Below, piece after piece: positions 23,003-31,259 of a DNA stretch of 64,000 nt. Source of the stretch: Streptomyces sp. NBC_00236. Lineage in GTDB: Bacteria; Actinomycetota; Actinomycetes; Streptomycetales; Streptomycetaceae. A program made the position numbers and the translations under genes. Under the pieces are notes generated by a model that saw only the letters and a program-made list of their open reading frames with translations, was not told the origin of the DNA and searched no databases. The stretch covers positions 1,240,001 through 1,304,000 of the forward strand of contig NZ_CP108100.1 of NCBI RefSeq assembly GCF_036195045.1. The letters run 5' to 3'. Position 1 is the stretch's first letter. Each line of letters begins with the position of its first letter.

Positions 23003-23060
23003 GAGGTCAAGAGTATCGAGCGTGTGCGCCACCTCTGACCACGACCGGTAACCTGGCGGG

Positions 23061-23867
23061 GTGACAGGCTCGGAAGCATCCCCTTCATTCCGGCTCGCGT
23101 ACGTCCCCGGGGTGACACCCACCAAGTGGGTGCGGATCTGGAACGAGCGCCTGCCGGACATCCCCCTGACGCTCGTCGCGGTGCCCGCCGCCGATGCGTC
23201 GGCCCTGCTGCGCGCCGGCGGGGCCGACGCGGGCTTCGTACGGCTGCCGGTCGACGGGGCGGACCTCAGCGCGATCCCGCTCTACACCGAGCAGACCGTC
23301 GTCGTGATCCCCAAGGACCACGTGGCGGCGGCGGTCGAGGAGGTCTCGCTCGCGGAGCTGGCCGACGACATCGTGCTGCATCCGCTCGACGACACCCTGG
23401 GCTGGGACGAGCTCCCCGGAAAGCCCGCGATCGCGCGCCCGGCCACGACGGCCGATGCCGTGGAGCTGGTGGCCGCCGGGGTGGGAGTCCTCGCCGTCCC
23501 GCAGTCGCTCGCCCGCCTGCACCACCGCAAGGACCTCACCTACCGTCCGCTGTCGGACGCCCCGGAATCACGGATCGCCCTGTCCTGGCCCGAGGACAGG
23601 ACCACCGACCTGGTGGAGGACTTCATCGGGATCGTCCGCGGACGGACCGTGAACAGCTCCCGGGGCCGCGGTACGGCGCCCGCGGAACAGCCGAAGGCGA
23701 AGGCGAAGCGCACCGATGGGCGCGGCGCCGGGCGCAAGGCTGCGGCCGGTTCGCCGGCGGGCAAGAACTCCCGTGGCGGTTCGGGCGGAGCCAAGGGGGC
23801 GAAGGGCGCCCGCGGTGCCAAGGGGGCCGCCGGCGCGAAGCGCGGCAAGCCCCGACGGCGGCCGTAG
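23061..23867 (+). CDS. LysR substrate-binding-domain protein without HTH, basic tail
   Basis: 268 residues. The first 200 form a LysR-type/periplasmic-binding-protein effector fold (RLAYVPGVTPTKWVRIWNERLP, LPVDGADLSAIPLYTEQTVVVIPKDH, AVELVAAGVGVLAVPQSLARLH). The N-terminal winged helix of LysR regulators is absent. The last 65 residues are low-complexity and strongly basic (GAKGARGAKGAAGAKRGK, ending PRRRP), like a DNA- or RNA-binding tail. GTG 23061 is seven bases after a TAACCT -10 box, so leaderless. Possibly works with divergent DUF5997. Role unknown. Confidence 0.7.
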   Translation: MTGSEASPSFRLAYVPGVTPTKWVRIWNERLPDIPLTLVAVPAADASALLRAGGADAGFVRLPVDGADLSAIPLYTEQTVVVIPKDHVAAAVEEVSLAELADDIVLHPLDDTLGWDELPGKPAIARPATTADAVELVAAGVGVLAVPQSLARLHHRKDLTYRPLSDAPESRIALSWPEDRTTDLVEDFIGIVRGRTVNSSRGRGTAPAEQPKAKAKRTDGRGAGRKAAAGSPAGKNSRGGSGGAKGAKGARGAKGAAGAKRGKPRRRP

Positions 23868-23930
23868 GGCGGGGCGCGGCGACGGGTCTCGAGGGCTCGG
23901 TGTCAGACCCTCCTGGCAACATCGGTGATC

Positions 23931-24443
23931 ATGACGCTCACCGAACGCCCGATGCCACCCCTGAACACCGACGAACGCACCAACCTGGCCTCCTGGCTCG
24001 ACTTCTACCGGGCCACCGTGGCGGTGAAGTGCGAAGGTCTCGCCGACGAGCAGGTGCGTGAGACCTCCGTGGCACCTTCGGCGCTGACCTTGATGGGACT
24101 CGTCCAGCACCTCACGGAGGTCGAGCGGAACTGGTTCCGCCGGGTGCTGACCGGCGAGGACGTCCCGCCCTCACCCGGGGGACCGGCCAAAACCGAGGGC
24201 CACGACGGAGGGTTCGAGCTCTCCGGGGACGAGACCTTCGCGGAAGCCTGCGCGCGCTGGCAGGAGGAGATCGCCGTGTCCCGGGCCAACTGCGCCGCAC
24301 GGTCGCTGGAGGACACCGCCCCGTTCCTGGGCGCCGAGGTGAATCTGCGGTGGATCTACACCCACATGATCGGCGAGTACGCCCGCCACAGCGGCCACGC
24401 CGACCTGCTGCGGGAGCGGATCGACGGCGCCACCGGGGTGTGA
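23931..24443 (+). CDS. DinB / DUF664-type four-helix protein
   Basis: 170 residues. Four-helix-bundle DinB-like protein of the kind using mycothiol or a divalent metal. The N-terminal helix [41 protein letters not shown] with a conserved metal-ligand His, and [25 protein letters not shown] with the distal His pair match the DUF664 pattern. The substrate is unknown; relatives include mycothiol-dependent transferases. ATG 23931 has no strong ribosome-binding site. Confidence 0.75.
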   Translation: MTLTERPMPPLNTDERTNLASWLDFYRATVAVKCEGLADEQVRETSVAPSALTLMGLVQHLTEVERNWFRRVLTGEDVPPSPGGPAKTEGHDGGFELSGDETFAEACARWQEEIAVSRANCAARSLEDTAPFLGAEVNLRWIYTHMIGEYARHSGHADLLRERIDGATGV

Positions 24444-24574
24444 CGGTGCCCGGCGCGGCAGGGCGGGCGGCTCCGGCAGGGCATCGACCACATGCCCCGG
24501 CCCCCTCACCCGTGAGCAGTGTTTGGACGCGCCCGCCCGTCGGCGCCGGGCGGGCGGATGTCAGGATGGTTCCC

Positions 24575-25072
24575 ATGACGAGCAAGGTTTACTTCGACAT
24601 CACCATCAACGACGAGCCCGCCGGGCGGATCGTCTTCAACCTGTACGACGACGTGGTCCCCAAGACCGCGGAGAACTTCCGCCAGCTGGCCACCGGCGAG
24701 CACGGCTACGGCTACAAGGGTTCCTCCTTCCACCGCGTCATCCCCGAGTTCATGCTGCAGGGCGGCGACTTCACCCGCGGTGACGGCACCGGCGGCAAGA
24801 GCATCTACGGCGCGAAGTTCGACGACGAGAACTTCAAGCTGGCGCACACCAAGCCCGGCCTCCTCTCGATGGCGAACAGCGGCCCGAACTCCAACGGCTC
24901 GCAGTTCTTCATCACGACCATCGTGACCTCCTGGCTGGACGGCAAGCACGTGGTCTTCGGCGAGGTCGCCGACCAGCAGAGCATGGACCTGGTCACGAAG
25001 ATCGAGGGTCTCGGTTCGCAGAGCGGCCGCACCAAGGCGAAGGTCACCATCGCCGACTCCGGGACGCTCTGA
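24575..25072 (+). CDS. Cyclophilin-type peptidyl-prolyl cis-trans isomerase
   Basis: 165 residues, cytosolic proline isomerase assisting protein folding. The single cyclophilin domain has the eukaryote-like motifs [15 protein letters not shown] (catalytic Arg and Phe) and [18 protein letters not shown], and resembles the cyclosporin-sensitive CypA of Streptomyces chrysomallus. No signal peptide. ATG 24575 follows CAGGATGG. A long hairpin follows the stop. Confidence 0.92.
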   Translation: MTSKVYFDITINDEPAGRIVFNLYDDVVPKTAENFRQLATGEHGYGYKGSSFHRVIPEFMLQGGDFTRGDGTGGKSIYGAKFDDENFKLAHTKPGLLSMANSGPNSNGSQFFITTIVTSWLDGKHVVFGEVADQQSMDLVTKIEGLGSQSGRTKAKVTIADSGTL

Positions 25073-25099
25073 CCCGGTCCGCTCGCAGAACAGCTCACC

Positions 25100-25140
25100 G
25101 CGACGCGCCGTCCGACGAACTTCGTCGGACGGCGCGTCGC
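25100..25140 (+). terminator. Perfect 20-bp-arm hairpin after cyclophilin gene
   Basis: GCGACGCGCCGTCCGACGAA (25100-25119) mirrors 25121-25140 around one base, folding to about an 18-bp stem with a 5-nt loop. It lies 27 bases past the stop. Confidence 0.85.
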
Positions 25141-25198
25141 GTCGTTACGGGGCCGCTCCGGGGCGCCGTCGCACGCGCGTCCATGTACCGCGCACGAG

Positions 25199-25245
25199 TG
25201 TCAACCGAAGGTTGACAGTCCTGCACTGTCAACCTACCGTTGACA
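25199..25245 (+). promoter_or_regulatory. Twin operators overlapping the HTH-ClpN promoter
   Basis: Palindrome 1 TGTCAACCGAAGGTTGACA (25199-25217, 8-bp arms) and palindrome 2 TGTCAACCTACCGTTGACA (25227-25245, 7-bp arms) are spaced 28 bp centre to centre. Within them lie -35 TTGACA (25212-25217), a 17-nt spacer and -10 TACCGT (25235-25240), placing +1 at the ATG (25247). Confidence 0.8.
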
Positions 25246-25246
25246 C

Positions 25247-25990
25247 ATGACGAATCCCGTAGGCATGACGCAGCCCGTCCGTCTGGACGACCTCATCGCA
25301 GCCATCAAGAAGGTCCACCCCGACGCCCTCGACCAGCTCCAGGACGCCGTCATCGCGGCGGACCACCTCGGTGACGTCGCCGACCACCTGATCGGCCACT
25401 TCGTGGACCAGGCCCGGCGATCCGGTGCCTCCTGGTCGGAGATCGGCAAGAGCATGGGCGTGACCCGGCAGGCCGCCCAGAAGCGGTTCGTGGCCAAGGA
25501 CCCCGGGGAGCTCTCCGAGCTCGACCCCAGCCAGGGGTTCAGCCGCTTCACGGTGCGCGCGAAGAACGTGGTGATGGCCGCGCAGAACGAGGCGCGCGCC
25601 GCGGGCAACGCCGAGATCGGCACCGAGCACATCGTGCTGGGGCTGCTCAGCGAGCCCGAGGCGCTCGCGGGGGCGTTCATCAAGGCACAGGGCATCGCCC
25701 TGGACACCGTGCGCCAGGCCGCCGAGCAGGCGCTCCCGGCGGCCGCGGAGGGCGAGGCGCCCGAGCTCATCCCGTACAACGCCGATGCGCGCAAGGCCCT
25801 GGAGCTCACCTTCCGGGAGGCTTTGCGCATGGGGCACAACTACATCGGCACGGAGCACATCCTGCTGGCCCTGCTGGAGCACGAGGACGGCGCGGGCCTG
25901 CTGACCGGCCTCGGCATCGACAAGGCGGCCGCGGAGACGGCCATCATCGAGGCGCTCACCCTCGTCGTCGACGCGCAGAAGCAGGGCTGA
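25247..25990 (+). CDS. HTH plus double Clp-N domain protein, probable autoregulator
   Basis: 247 residues. An N-terminal helix-turn-helix (SWSEIGKSMGVTRQAAQKRF, about 62-81) is followed by two ClpA/ClpC N-terminal-type repeats, each with an IGTEHI(V/L)L(G/A)LL core (about 124-134 and 201-211). There is no AAA+ domain. In ClpC the N domain binds adaptors or phospho-arginine substrates, so this may be a DNA-binding protein sensing or delivered to Clp. The leaderless ATG abuts two palindromes covering its promoter, strongly suggesting autorepression. Confidence 0.8.
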   Translation: MTNPVGMTQPVRLDDLIAAIKKVHPDALDQLQDAVIAADHLGDVADHLIGHFVDQARRSGASWSEIGKSMGVTRQAAQKRFVAKDPGELSELDPSQGFSRFTVRAKNVVMAAQNEARAAGNAEIGTEHIVLGLLSEPEALAGAFIKAQGIALDTVRQAAEQALPAAAEGEAPELIPYNADARKALELTFREALRMGHNYIGTEHILLALLEHEDGAGLLTGLGIDKAAAETAIIEALTLVVDAQKQG

Positions 25991-26014
25991 CCGGCCTGGG
26001 GGGCCGTTCGCGGC

Positions 26015-26046
26015 GGGGCGGTTCGCGACGGGCTGCGAACCGCCCC
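26015..26046 (+). terminator. Hairpin after HTH-ClpN gene
   Basis: GGGGCGGTTCGC (26015-26026) pairs with GCGAACCGCCCC (26035-26046), 8-nt loop. I see nothing further in 26047-26226. Confidence 0.75.
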
Positions 26047-26226
26047 CTGCGGCGGCTACCGGCCGCGCGGCGGAACGGACACGCCGTGGGACGTGTCGAG
26101 GGCCGAGGGCGTCCGCACGGGCCACCGCGTCACTGACGTGGACCCGGGTGCTCCCCCGCATCGACACCCAGCGCGAGCCGGTCCCGCCGCCGGCCCCGTG
26201 CCACGGCCCGTCGCGATGCGGGCCGG

Positions 26227-27378
26227 TCACAGCGACGCGTACACCGCCTCGACCAACGCCGTCTTGCGCGGGTCGTTCGCGATGTGGGGGCCCATCCGGT
26301 TCATCACGTAGCCGAGGGCCACCCCGTTCTCCGGGTCGGCGAGGCCGCAGGAGCCGCCCGCGCCGTCGTGGCCGAAGGCCCGCGGGTTGGGCCCGTAACT
26401 GGCGTCGGGTCCACTCAGCCACAGGCCGAGCGCGATCTCCGTCTCGTGGGCGAACCCGGCGCCCAGCACCAGGTCGCGACAGCTGCCCTGGCCCTCGCGG
26501 ACGCGTTCGGCCGCCTCTTCGGACAGGATCCGCAGCCCGCCGGAGCTGCCGCGCCCCGCGAGGATGCCGTACAGCGACGCGACCGCGCGGGCCGTGCCGT
26601 GGCCGTTGGCGGCGGGGATCTCCGCCTCCCGCCACTGGGGGGTGTTGGCGGCGGCCGCTCCCGTGGGCGGGTTCAGGAGCGAGGCGACGGCGACCGGCTC
26701 CATCTGCGCGAAGAGCGCTGCCTGCTGGGCCCGGTCCGCCTTGGGGACGACGAGTTCGGCGACGCGCGCCGCCTCCTTCTCCGGCAGTCCGACGGTGAAG
26801 TCGATGCCGAGGGGGCCGGTCACCTCCTGCCGGAGGAACTCCCCCGGCAGCAGCCCGCTGACCCGTCGGATGACCTCGCCGACCAGGAAGCCGTACGTCA
26901 GGGCGTGGTAGCCGGACCGGGTGCCGGGCTCCCACCACGGCTCGGTCGCGGCGAGCCGGGCGGTCGTCAGCTCCCAGTCGTAGAGCTCCGCCAGGGTGTG
27001 CGGTGCGCGCAGGCCCGCGAGGCCGGCGCGGTGGGAGAGCAGATGCCGTACGCGTACGTCCGCCTTGCCCGCTGCGGCGAATTCCGGCCAGTACGCGGCG
27101 ACCGGGGCGTCGAGGTCGAGGAGGCCGCGGTCCACGAGGATGTGCGCGCAGAGCGCGACCGGCCCCTTGCTGGTGGACCAGACGTTGACCAGCGTGTCCT
27201 GTTCCCAGGGGCGGGTGCGGGCGCCGTCCGCCCAGCCTCCCCAGAGGTCGGCGACGGGCTGCCCGTCGACCAGGACGGTGACCGCCGCACCCAGTTCGTC
27301 ACGCTCGCGGAAATTCGCCTCGAACGCGCTGCGCACCGCGGCGAAACGTTCGTCGCAGTGGCCGTGGATCTGCGGCAC
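26227..27378 (-). CDS. Serine hydrolase, beta-lactamase class C / EstB-like
   Basis: 383 residues. Penicillin-binding-protein-like fold: nucleophile in VWSTSKGP (S-x-x-K), Tyr motif in WEPGTRSGYHALTYG, and a late HDGAGGSCGLADPE region in place of KTG. Such EstB-type proteins are esterases rather than lactamases. No signal peptide, so cytosolic. GTG 27378 is preferred because GGGAGG lies six bases upstream and the conserved PQIHGHCDERF follows directly; ATG 27402 would add eight residues. Confidence 0.82.
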   Translation of the reverse strand: MPQIHGHCDERFAAVRSAFEANFRERDELGAAVTVLVDGQPVADLWGGWADGARTRPWEQDTLVNVWSTSKGPVALCAHILVDRGLLDLDAPVAAYWPEFAAAGKADVRVRHLLSHRAGLAGLRAPHTLAELYDWELTTARLAATEPWWEPGTRSGYHALTYGFLVGEVIRRVSGLLPGEFLRQEVTGPLGIDFTVGLPEKEAARVAELVVPKADRAQQAALFAQMEPVAVASLLNPPTGAAAANTPQWREAEIPAANGHGTARAVASLYGILAGRGSSGGLRILSEEAAERVREGQGSCRDLVLGAGFAHETEIALGLWLSGPDASYGPNPRAFGHDGAGGSCGLADPENGVALGYVMNRMGPHIANDPRKTALVEAVYASL

Positions 27379-27495
27379 GATGGCCTCCCTCGCCTGGGAC
27401 ATGCCTGGTCGGACTCGGACCCAGGTCAACATACCGACTGGTCGGACCGGCGGGAAGACGTGGCACGCCCCGACCGTTCTTCCGGGACGGCCCGG

Positions 27496-28071
27496 TCAGC
27501 GGATCCCGGTCTCCGGACGGAAACTCCAGCGGCGCGGCAGACCGGTGAGGGTGACGGTGGAGAGCGGGCGGACGTCGACGTTCCAGTACGTCGACGGCGG
27601 GGCCTTCAGCGCGTAGACGAGGGCGGCCCGGACGACGGCGGGCTCGGCGACGGCGACGATGGAGCCGTCGCAGGCGGGGCGGGTGTCCAGCCAGTTGCCG
27701 ATCCGGGAGATGAACGCGAGCAGGGGTTCGCCCCCGTGCGGCGCCGAGCGCGGGTCCGCCAGCCAGACGTCCACGGCGGCCGGTTCGCGCGCCGTGACGT
27801 CGGAGAGGGTGCAGCCCCGCCAGCGCCCCATGTCGCAGTCGCGCAGGGCGGGCTGGACCAGCGGCGCGAAGCCGAGCGCCTCCCCCGTGGCACGGCTGCG
27901 GGCGGTCGGCGAGCAGTAGCGCAGTTCGGCCGCGCCCAGGGGCACCAGGGCAGGAGCGGCGAACCGTACCTCGTGCCAGCCGGCCTCGTCGAGCGGCCGG
28001 TCGTCGTCGAAACGCTCGCCGAGCAGGGAGGAACTGCGTGCCGCGGCGACGAGCGAGACTCGAACACTCAT
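27496..28071 (-). CDS. Degenerate histidine-phosphatase-fold protein
   Basis: 191 residues following the histidine phosphatase layout: DDDRPLDEAGWHE, YCSPTARSRATGEALG, DCDMGRWRGCTLSDV and PHGGEPLLAFISRIGNWLD. The catalytic N-terminal Arg-His-Gly is replaced (LVAAARSSSL) and the late His motif reads VAVAEPAVVR. Both catalytic histidines appear lost, so it is probably a non-enzymatic family member. Members of this type are known in Streptomyces; their role is unknown to me. ATG 28071 lies about 60 bp downstream of the GNAT stop. Confidence 0.65.
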   Translation of the reverse strand: MSVRVSLVAAARSSSLLGERFDDDRPLDEAGWHEVRFAAPALVPLGAAELRYCSPTARSRATGEALGFAPLVQPALRDCDMGRWRGCTLSDVTAREPAAVDVWLADPRSAPHGGEPLLAFISRIGNWLDTRPACDGSIVAVAEPAVVRAALVYALKAPPSTYWNVDVRPLSTVTLTGLPRRWSFRPETGIR

Positions 28072-28132
28072 GGCCGCGATCGTGGAGCCGATTGCCGCGC
28101 AGGTCAAGAGCGCCGCCGCGGGCGGTTCCGGT

Positions 28133-28564
28133 TCAGTGGAACCGCAGGCCCATCCACCACTCCGGGTTGTCGAGCGGCTGGAAACCGGCCTTCTCGTACA
28201 CACCGTGCGCATCGGCCGTGGCGAGCAGGAACCTGCGCACACCGGTCGGGGCGAGGTGGTCGCGCGCCGCCGCGACGAGCCGACCGCCCAGGCCGTGCCC
28301 GCGGGCCGCGGGGTCGACGTACACGTCGCAGAGCCAGGCGAAGGTAGCCAGATCGGTCACCACGCGGGCGTACCCGGCCTGTTCGCCGGAGGCGAGGTCG
28401 TAGGCGCCGAAGTTGAGCGACCCGGCGATGGCCCGGTCCTGGTGCTCCCGGGTGCGCCCCTTGGCCCAGTAGGCGTCATTGGAGAGCCAGTCGTGGATCC
28501 GGGCGGCGTCCAGACGGGCGGGGTCGGACGAGATCTCGTAACGTTCCTGAGGCGTTTCGGTCAT
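28133..28564 (-). CDS. GNAT family N-acetyltransferase
   Basis: 143 residues. The CoA-binding segment LCDVYVDPAARGHGLGGRLVAAARDHL is clear, followed by FLLATADAHGVYEKAGFQPL, matching the small standalone GNATs of the YjdJ/arylamine type. The ATG overlaps the stop of the upstream MocR gene (ATGA), so the two are cotranslated and the enzyme may serve the pathway that MocR regulates. Substrate unknown. Confidence 0.82.
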   Translation of the reverse strand: MTETPQERYEISSDPARLDAARIHDWLSNDAYWAKGRTREHQDRAIAGSLNFGAYDLASGEQAGYARVVTDLATFAWLCDVYVDPAARGHGLGGRLVAAARDHLAPTGVRRFLLATADAHGVYEKAGFQPLDNPEWWMGLRFH

Positions 28565-30030
28565 GGGCGGAGACTAACCGGCGAGGCGTCGAGCAGGCCT
28601 TCCCAGGCAGTGCACAGACGTCGCACCCCTTCGGTGATCTCGGCGAGGCCCGCGACCGCGACGAAGCTCAACCGGACCTGGGGCGAGGGGGATTCGGCGC
28701 AGAAGTAGGGCCGGCCCGGCGCGATGGCGACGCCGGCCCGCAGCGCCGCCGCGACCATGGCGGCCTCGTCCGCACCGGCACCCGCATCGGGCAGCCGCAC
28801 CCAGAGGTATCCGCCGCCGGCGGGAATGCGGGGCAGCGCGAGGCCGGGCAGCTCGCGGCGCAGCTCGGCGACCATGGCGGTGCGGCGGATACGCAACTCC
28901 GCCGAGACAGAACGCAGATGGCGGCCCCAGGCGGGAGAGCCGACGAGTTCCAGCGCGGCCTCCTGGAGCGGCCTGGGAACGAAGAGGCTGTCCACGACCT
29001 GGATGGCCCGCAGCCTTTCCAGGACCGGCCCCCTGGCGGCGAGGGCACCCACCCGGAAGCTGGGCGAGGTGGCCTTGGTCAGTGAGCAGACGTGGACGAC
29101 GACCCCATCGGGATCGTCGGCCGCGAGGGCCGCGGGGAGCGGTCCCGCGTCGTCGTGGACGAGATGGCGGGCGAAGTCGTCCTCGACGACGAACGCCCCC
29201 GCCTCCCGGGCGATCCGGACGACCTCACCGCGCCGGGCCTCGGCGAGGACCGTGCCCGTCGGGTTGTGGAAGAGGGGCTGGCACACCAGGACGCGGGCTC
29301 CGGTGGCCGCGAAGGCCGCGGCCAGCAGGTCGGGCCGCACACCGTCGGCGTCCATGGGTACGGGTACGGGCCGCAGGCCGGCAGCCCGTGCGGCCGCCAG
29401 CATGCCGGGGTAGGTGGGCGATTCGACGAGCACGGGCGCGCCGGGCTGGGCGAGCGCCCGCAGCGCGGTGGCCAGGGCGCTCTGGCCGCCCGCGGTGATG
29501 AGCACATCGGCCGCGGTGAACGTGGGCCCGATCTCCCGGGCGAACCAGGCCCGCAGTTCGGTGAGCCCGTCGGTGGGCGGACGGCTCCACGCTCCGGGGC
29601 GGCGGCCCGCCCGGGCGAGGGCCGCCGCCATGGCCCGCTCGGGCTGGAGCGAGCTGTGCAGATAGCCGCCGTTGAACTCGACGACGCCCGTGGGCGGAGG
29701 CGTCAGGGTGACCAGCAGCCCGGAGGCGTCGACCGTGCGGGGCACCACTTCGGGGCCGCCGTCGCCGTTGAGCGAGACCTCCTGCCAGGAGGTGTCGGCG
29801 GGCGGCCGGGCCCCGGTGCGGGGATGCGCCCGGAACGCGCCGGATCCGGGGCGGGTGACGACGAGCCCTTCGGCGGCGAGCTGGGCGACGGCCCGCGAGA
29901 CGGTCACGGGGCTGGCCCTGAACCGTTCGACGAGAGCGCGACTCGACGGCAGCTTCTCACCCGATGAGTAGCGGTTGAGTTCACTCCGGAGTACTTCGGC
30001 CAACTCGGCGACACTGCTACGCTCTTGCAT
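28561..30030 (-). CDS. MocR-type GntR regulator fused to a PLP aminotransferase domain
   Basis: 489 residues. N-terminal GntR winged helix (KLPSSRALVERFRASPVTVSRAVAQLAAEGLVVTRPGSGAF) and a class-I aminotransferase fold with the PLP-lysine region CSLTKATSPSFRVG. In this family the aminotransferase part senses PLP or an amino compound and the protein controls divergent transporter or metabolic genes. ATG 30030 is opposed base-for-base to the start of the EamA gene. A -10-like TATCCT (30044-30039) is nine bases upstream. Confidence 0.88.
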   Translation of the reverse strand: MQERSSVAELAEVLRSELNRYSSGEKLPSSRALVERFRASPVTVSRAVAQLAAEGLVVTRPGSGAFRAHPRTGARPPADTSWQEVSLNGDGGPEVVPRTVDASGLLVTLTPPPTGVVEFNGGYLHSSLQPERAMAAALARAGRRPGAWSRPPTDGLTELRAWFAREIGPTFTAADVLITAGGQSALATALRALAQPGAPVLVESPTYPGMLAAARAAGLRPVPVPMDADGVRPDLLAAAFAATGARVLVCQPLFHNPTGTVLAEARRGEVVRIAREAGAFVVEDDFARHLVHDDAGPLPAALAADDPDGVVVHVCSLTKATSPSFRVGALAARGPVLERLRAIQVVDSLFVPRPLQEAALELVGSPAWGRHLRSVSAELRIRRTAMVAELRRELPGLALPRIPAGGGYLWVRLPDAGAGADEAAMVAAALRAGVAIAPGRPYFCAESPSPQVRLSFVAVAGLAEITEGVRRLCTAWEGLLDASPVSLRP

Positions 30031-30070
30031 GACAGCACAGGATAGCGCTACTACCGGGCCCACGATAGCG
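30018..30070. promoter_or_regulatory. Overlapping divergent starts and MocR-type direct repeats
   Basis: CATG at 30028-30031 holds the start codons of both divergent genes. The EamA -10 TACGCT (30018-30023) lies inside mocR coding DNA; the MocR -10 TATCCT (30044-30039) lies inside the EamA gene. GATAGCG is directly repeated at 30041-30047 and 30064-30070 (23-bp period), the spacing style used by MocR regulators. Confidence 0.6.
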
Positions 30071-31000
30071 GTCGGCTCGACGGCGAACGGGCCCGCGCCC
30101 TCCACGTCCCCCGGTTCCCCCGCCTCAGTCCCGGCAGGCCGGAACGGCACGCTGCTCGCCCTGCTCGGAGTCGTCTCCTTCTCGCTGACCTTCCCCTCCA
30201 CCGCCTGGGGCCTGGAGGGCTTCGGCCCCTGGTCGCTGGTGGCCCTGCGCACCCTGCTGGCGGCCGCGATCGCGGGCGCCGTGCTGCTCGCGGCCCGGGT
30301 GCGGGTGCCCGAGCGGCAGCACTGGGCCGGGCTCGCGGTGGTGGCGGGCGGAGTGGTGGTGGGCTTCCCGCTGCTGACCACCCTGGCCCTGCGGACGTCG
30401 ACGACCTCGCACGCGGCCGTGGTGGTCGGCCTCCTGCCGCTGACGACCGCGGTGTTCTCCTCGCTCCGCACCGGCTCGCGGCCGCCCCGCGCCTTCTGGG
30501 CCGCCGCCCTCGCCGGGGCCGCGGTGGTGATCGCCTTCACCGTGACGCAGAGCGGCGGCGGCCTGTCGGCCGGGGACGCCTATCTGTTCTGCGCACTGCT
30601 GGTCTGTGCGGCGGGGTACACCGAGGGCGGCAGGCTGGCGAAGGTGATGCCGGGCTGGCAGGTGACCGGCTGGGCCCTGCTCCTCACCGTGCCGCTCGCG
30701 GTGGCGGGCGCGGCCCTCGCGTTGCCGTTCGAACCGGTGCGGTGGACCGCGCACGGGGCGATCGGACTGGTCTGGGTGTCCGTGGTGTCGACCTTCTTCG
30801 GGCTGTACGTGTGGTACCGCGGCATGGCCGAGATCGGTGTCGCCCGGGCCAGTCAGCTTCAGCTCGCCCAGCCCCTGCTGACGCTCGTCTGGTCGTTCCT
30901 GCTGCTCGGCGAGGAGGTCGCTCCCGCGGCCCCGGTGGCGGCGGTCGCCGTCCTGCTCTGCATCGTCGTCACCCAGCGCGCCGAAGCCGGCCGGTCATAG
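30029..31000 (+). CDS. EamA/DMT family exporter
   Basis: 323 residues with ten predicted membrane helices after a hydrophilic N-terminal tail of about 38 residues. Two EamA halves are apparent (GVVSFSLTFPSTAWGLEGFGPW and LFCALLVCAAGYTEGGRLAKVMPGW). Family members export amino acids, metabolites or drugs. Its divergent position to MocR, with start codons sharing one CATG, implies it is the regulator's target. The mRNA would be leaderless: TACGCT ends six bases before the ATG. Confidence 0.85.
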   Translation: MTAQDSATTGPTIAVGSTANGPAPSTSPGSPASVPAGRNGTLLALLGVVSFSLTFPSTAWGLEGFGPWSLVALRTLLAAAIAGAVLLAARVRVPERQHWAGLAVVAGGVVVGFPLLTTLALRTSTTSHAAVVVGLLPLTTAVFSSLRTGSRPPRAFWAAALAGAAVVIAFTVTQSGGGLSAGDAYLFCALLVCAAGYTEGGRLAKVMPGWQVTGWALLLTVPLAVAGAALALPFEPVRWTAHGAIGLVWVSVVSTFFGLYVWYRGMAEIGVARASQLQLAQPLLTLVWSFLLLGEEVAPAAPVAAVAVLLCIVVTQRAEAGRS

Positions 31001-31042
31001 ACTTGTCGACATGGAACGCCACCCGTGAGGAGGTCACTCCCG

Positions 31043-31249
31043 ATGGAGGCACACACGGGCGACCGGCTGCTGACGCACGGCAGGACCGTGGGGCAGCACG
31101 ACCGGGTCGCAGAGATCGTCGAAGTGCTCGGGGACGGGGGCACCCCCCCGTACCGCGTCCGCTTCGAGGACGGACACGAACACCTGATCGCACCCGGCCC
31201 CGACAGCGTCGTCCAGCACACCACCGGCCGGGACCCGGGACCCCGGTGA
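31043..31249 (+). CDS. DUF1918 domain protein
   Basis: 68 residues. The small beta-barrel DUF1918 is recognised from TGDRLLTHGRTVGQHDRVAEIVEV, PPYRVRFEDGHEHLIAPGPDS. ATG 31043 has GAGGAGG upstream with slightly long spacing. Function unknown; the fold resembles small SH3-like domains. It follows the exporter gene by 42 bases and may be cotranscribed. Convergent with the glycosidase-like gene. Confidence 0.8.
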   Translation: MEAHTGDRLLTHGRTVGQHDRVAEIVEVLGDGGTPPYRVRFEDGHEHLIAPGPDSVVQHTTGRDPGPR

Positions 31250-31259
31250 CAGCCGCCGG

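Noticed and set aside
23680..23860. Apparent short repeats GGCGCCAAGGG-like near the end of the LysR-domain gene
   Set aside because: They are codon-level repeats of the Lys/Gly/Ala tail within a coding region, not an independent repeat or CRISPR.
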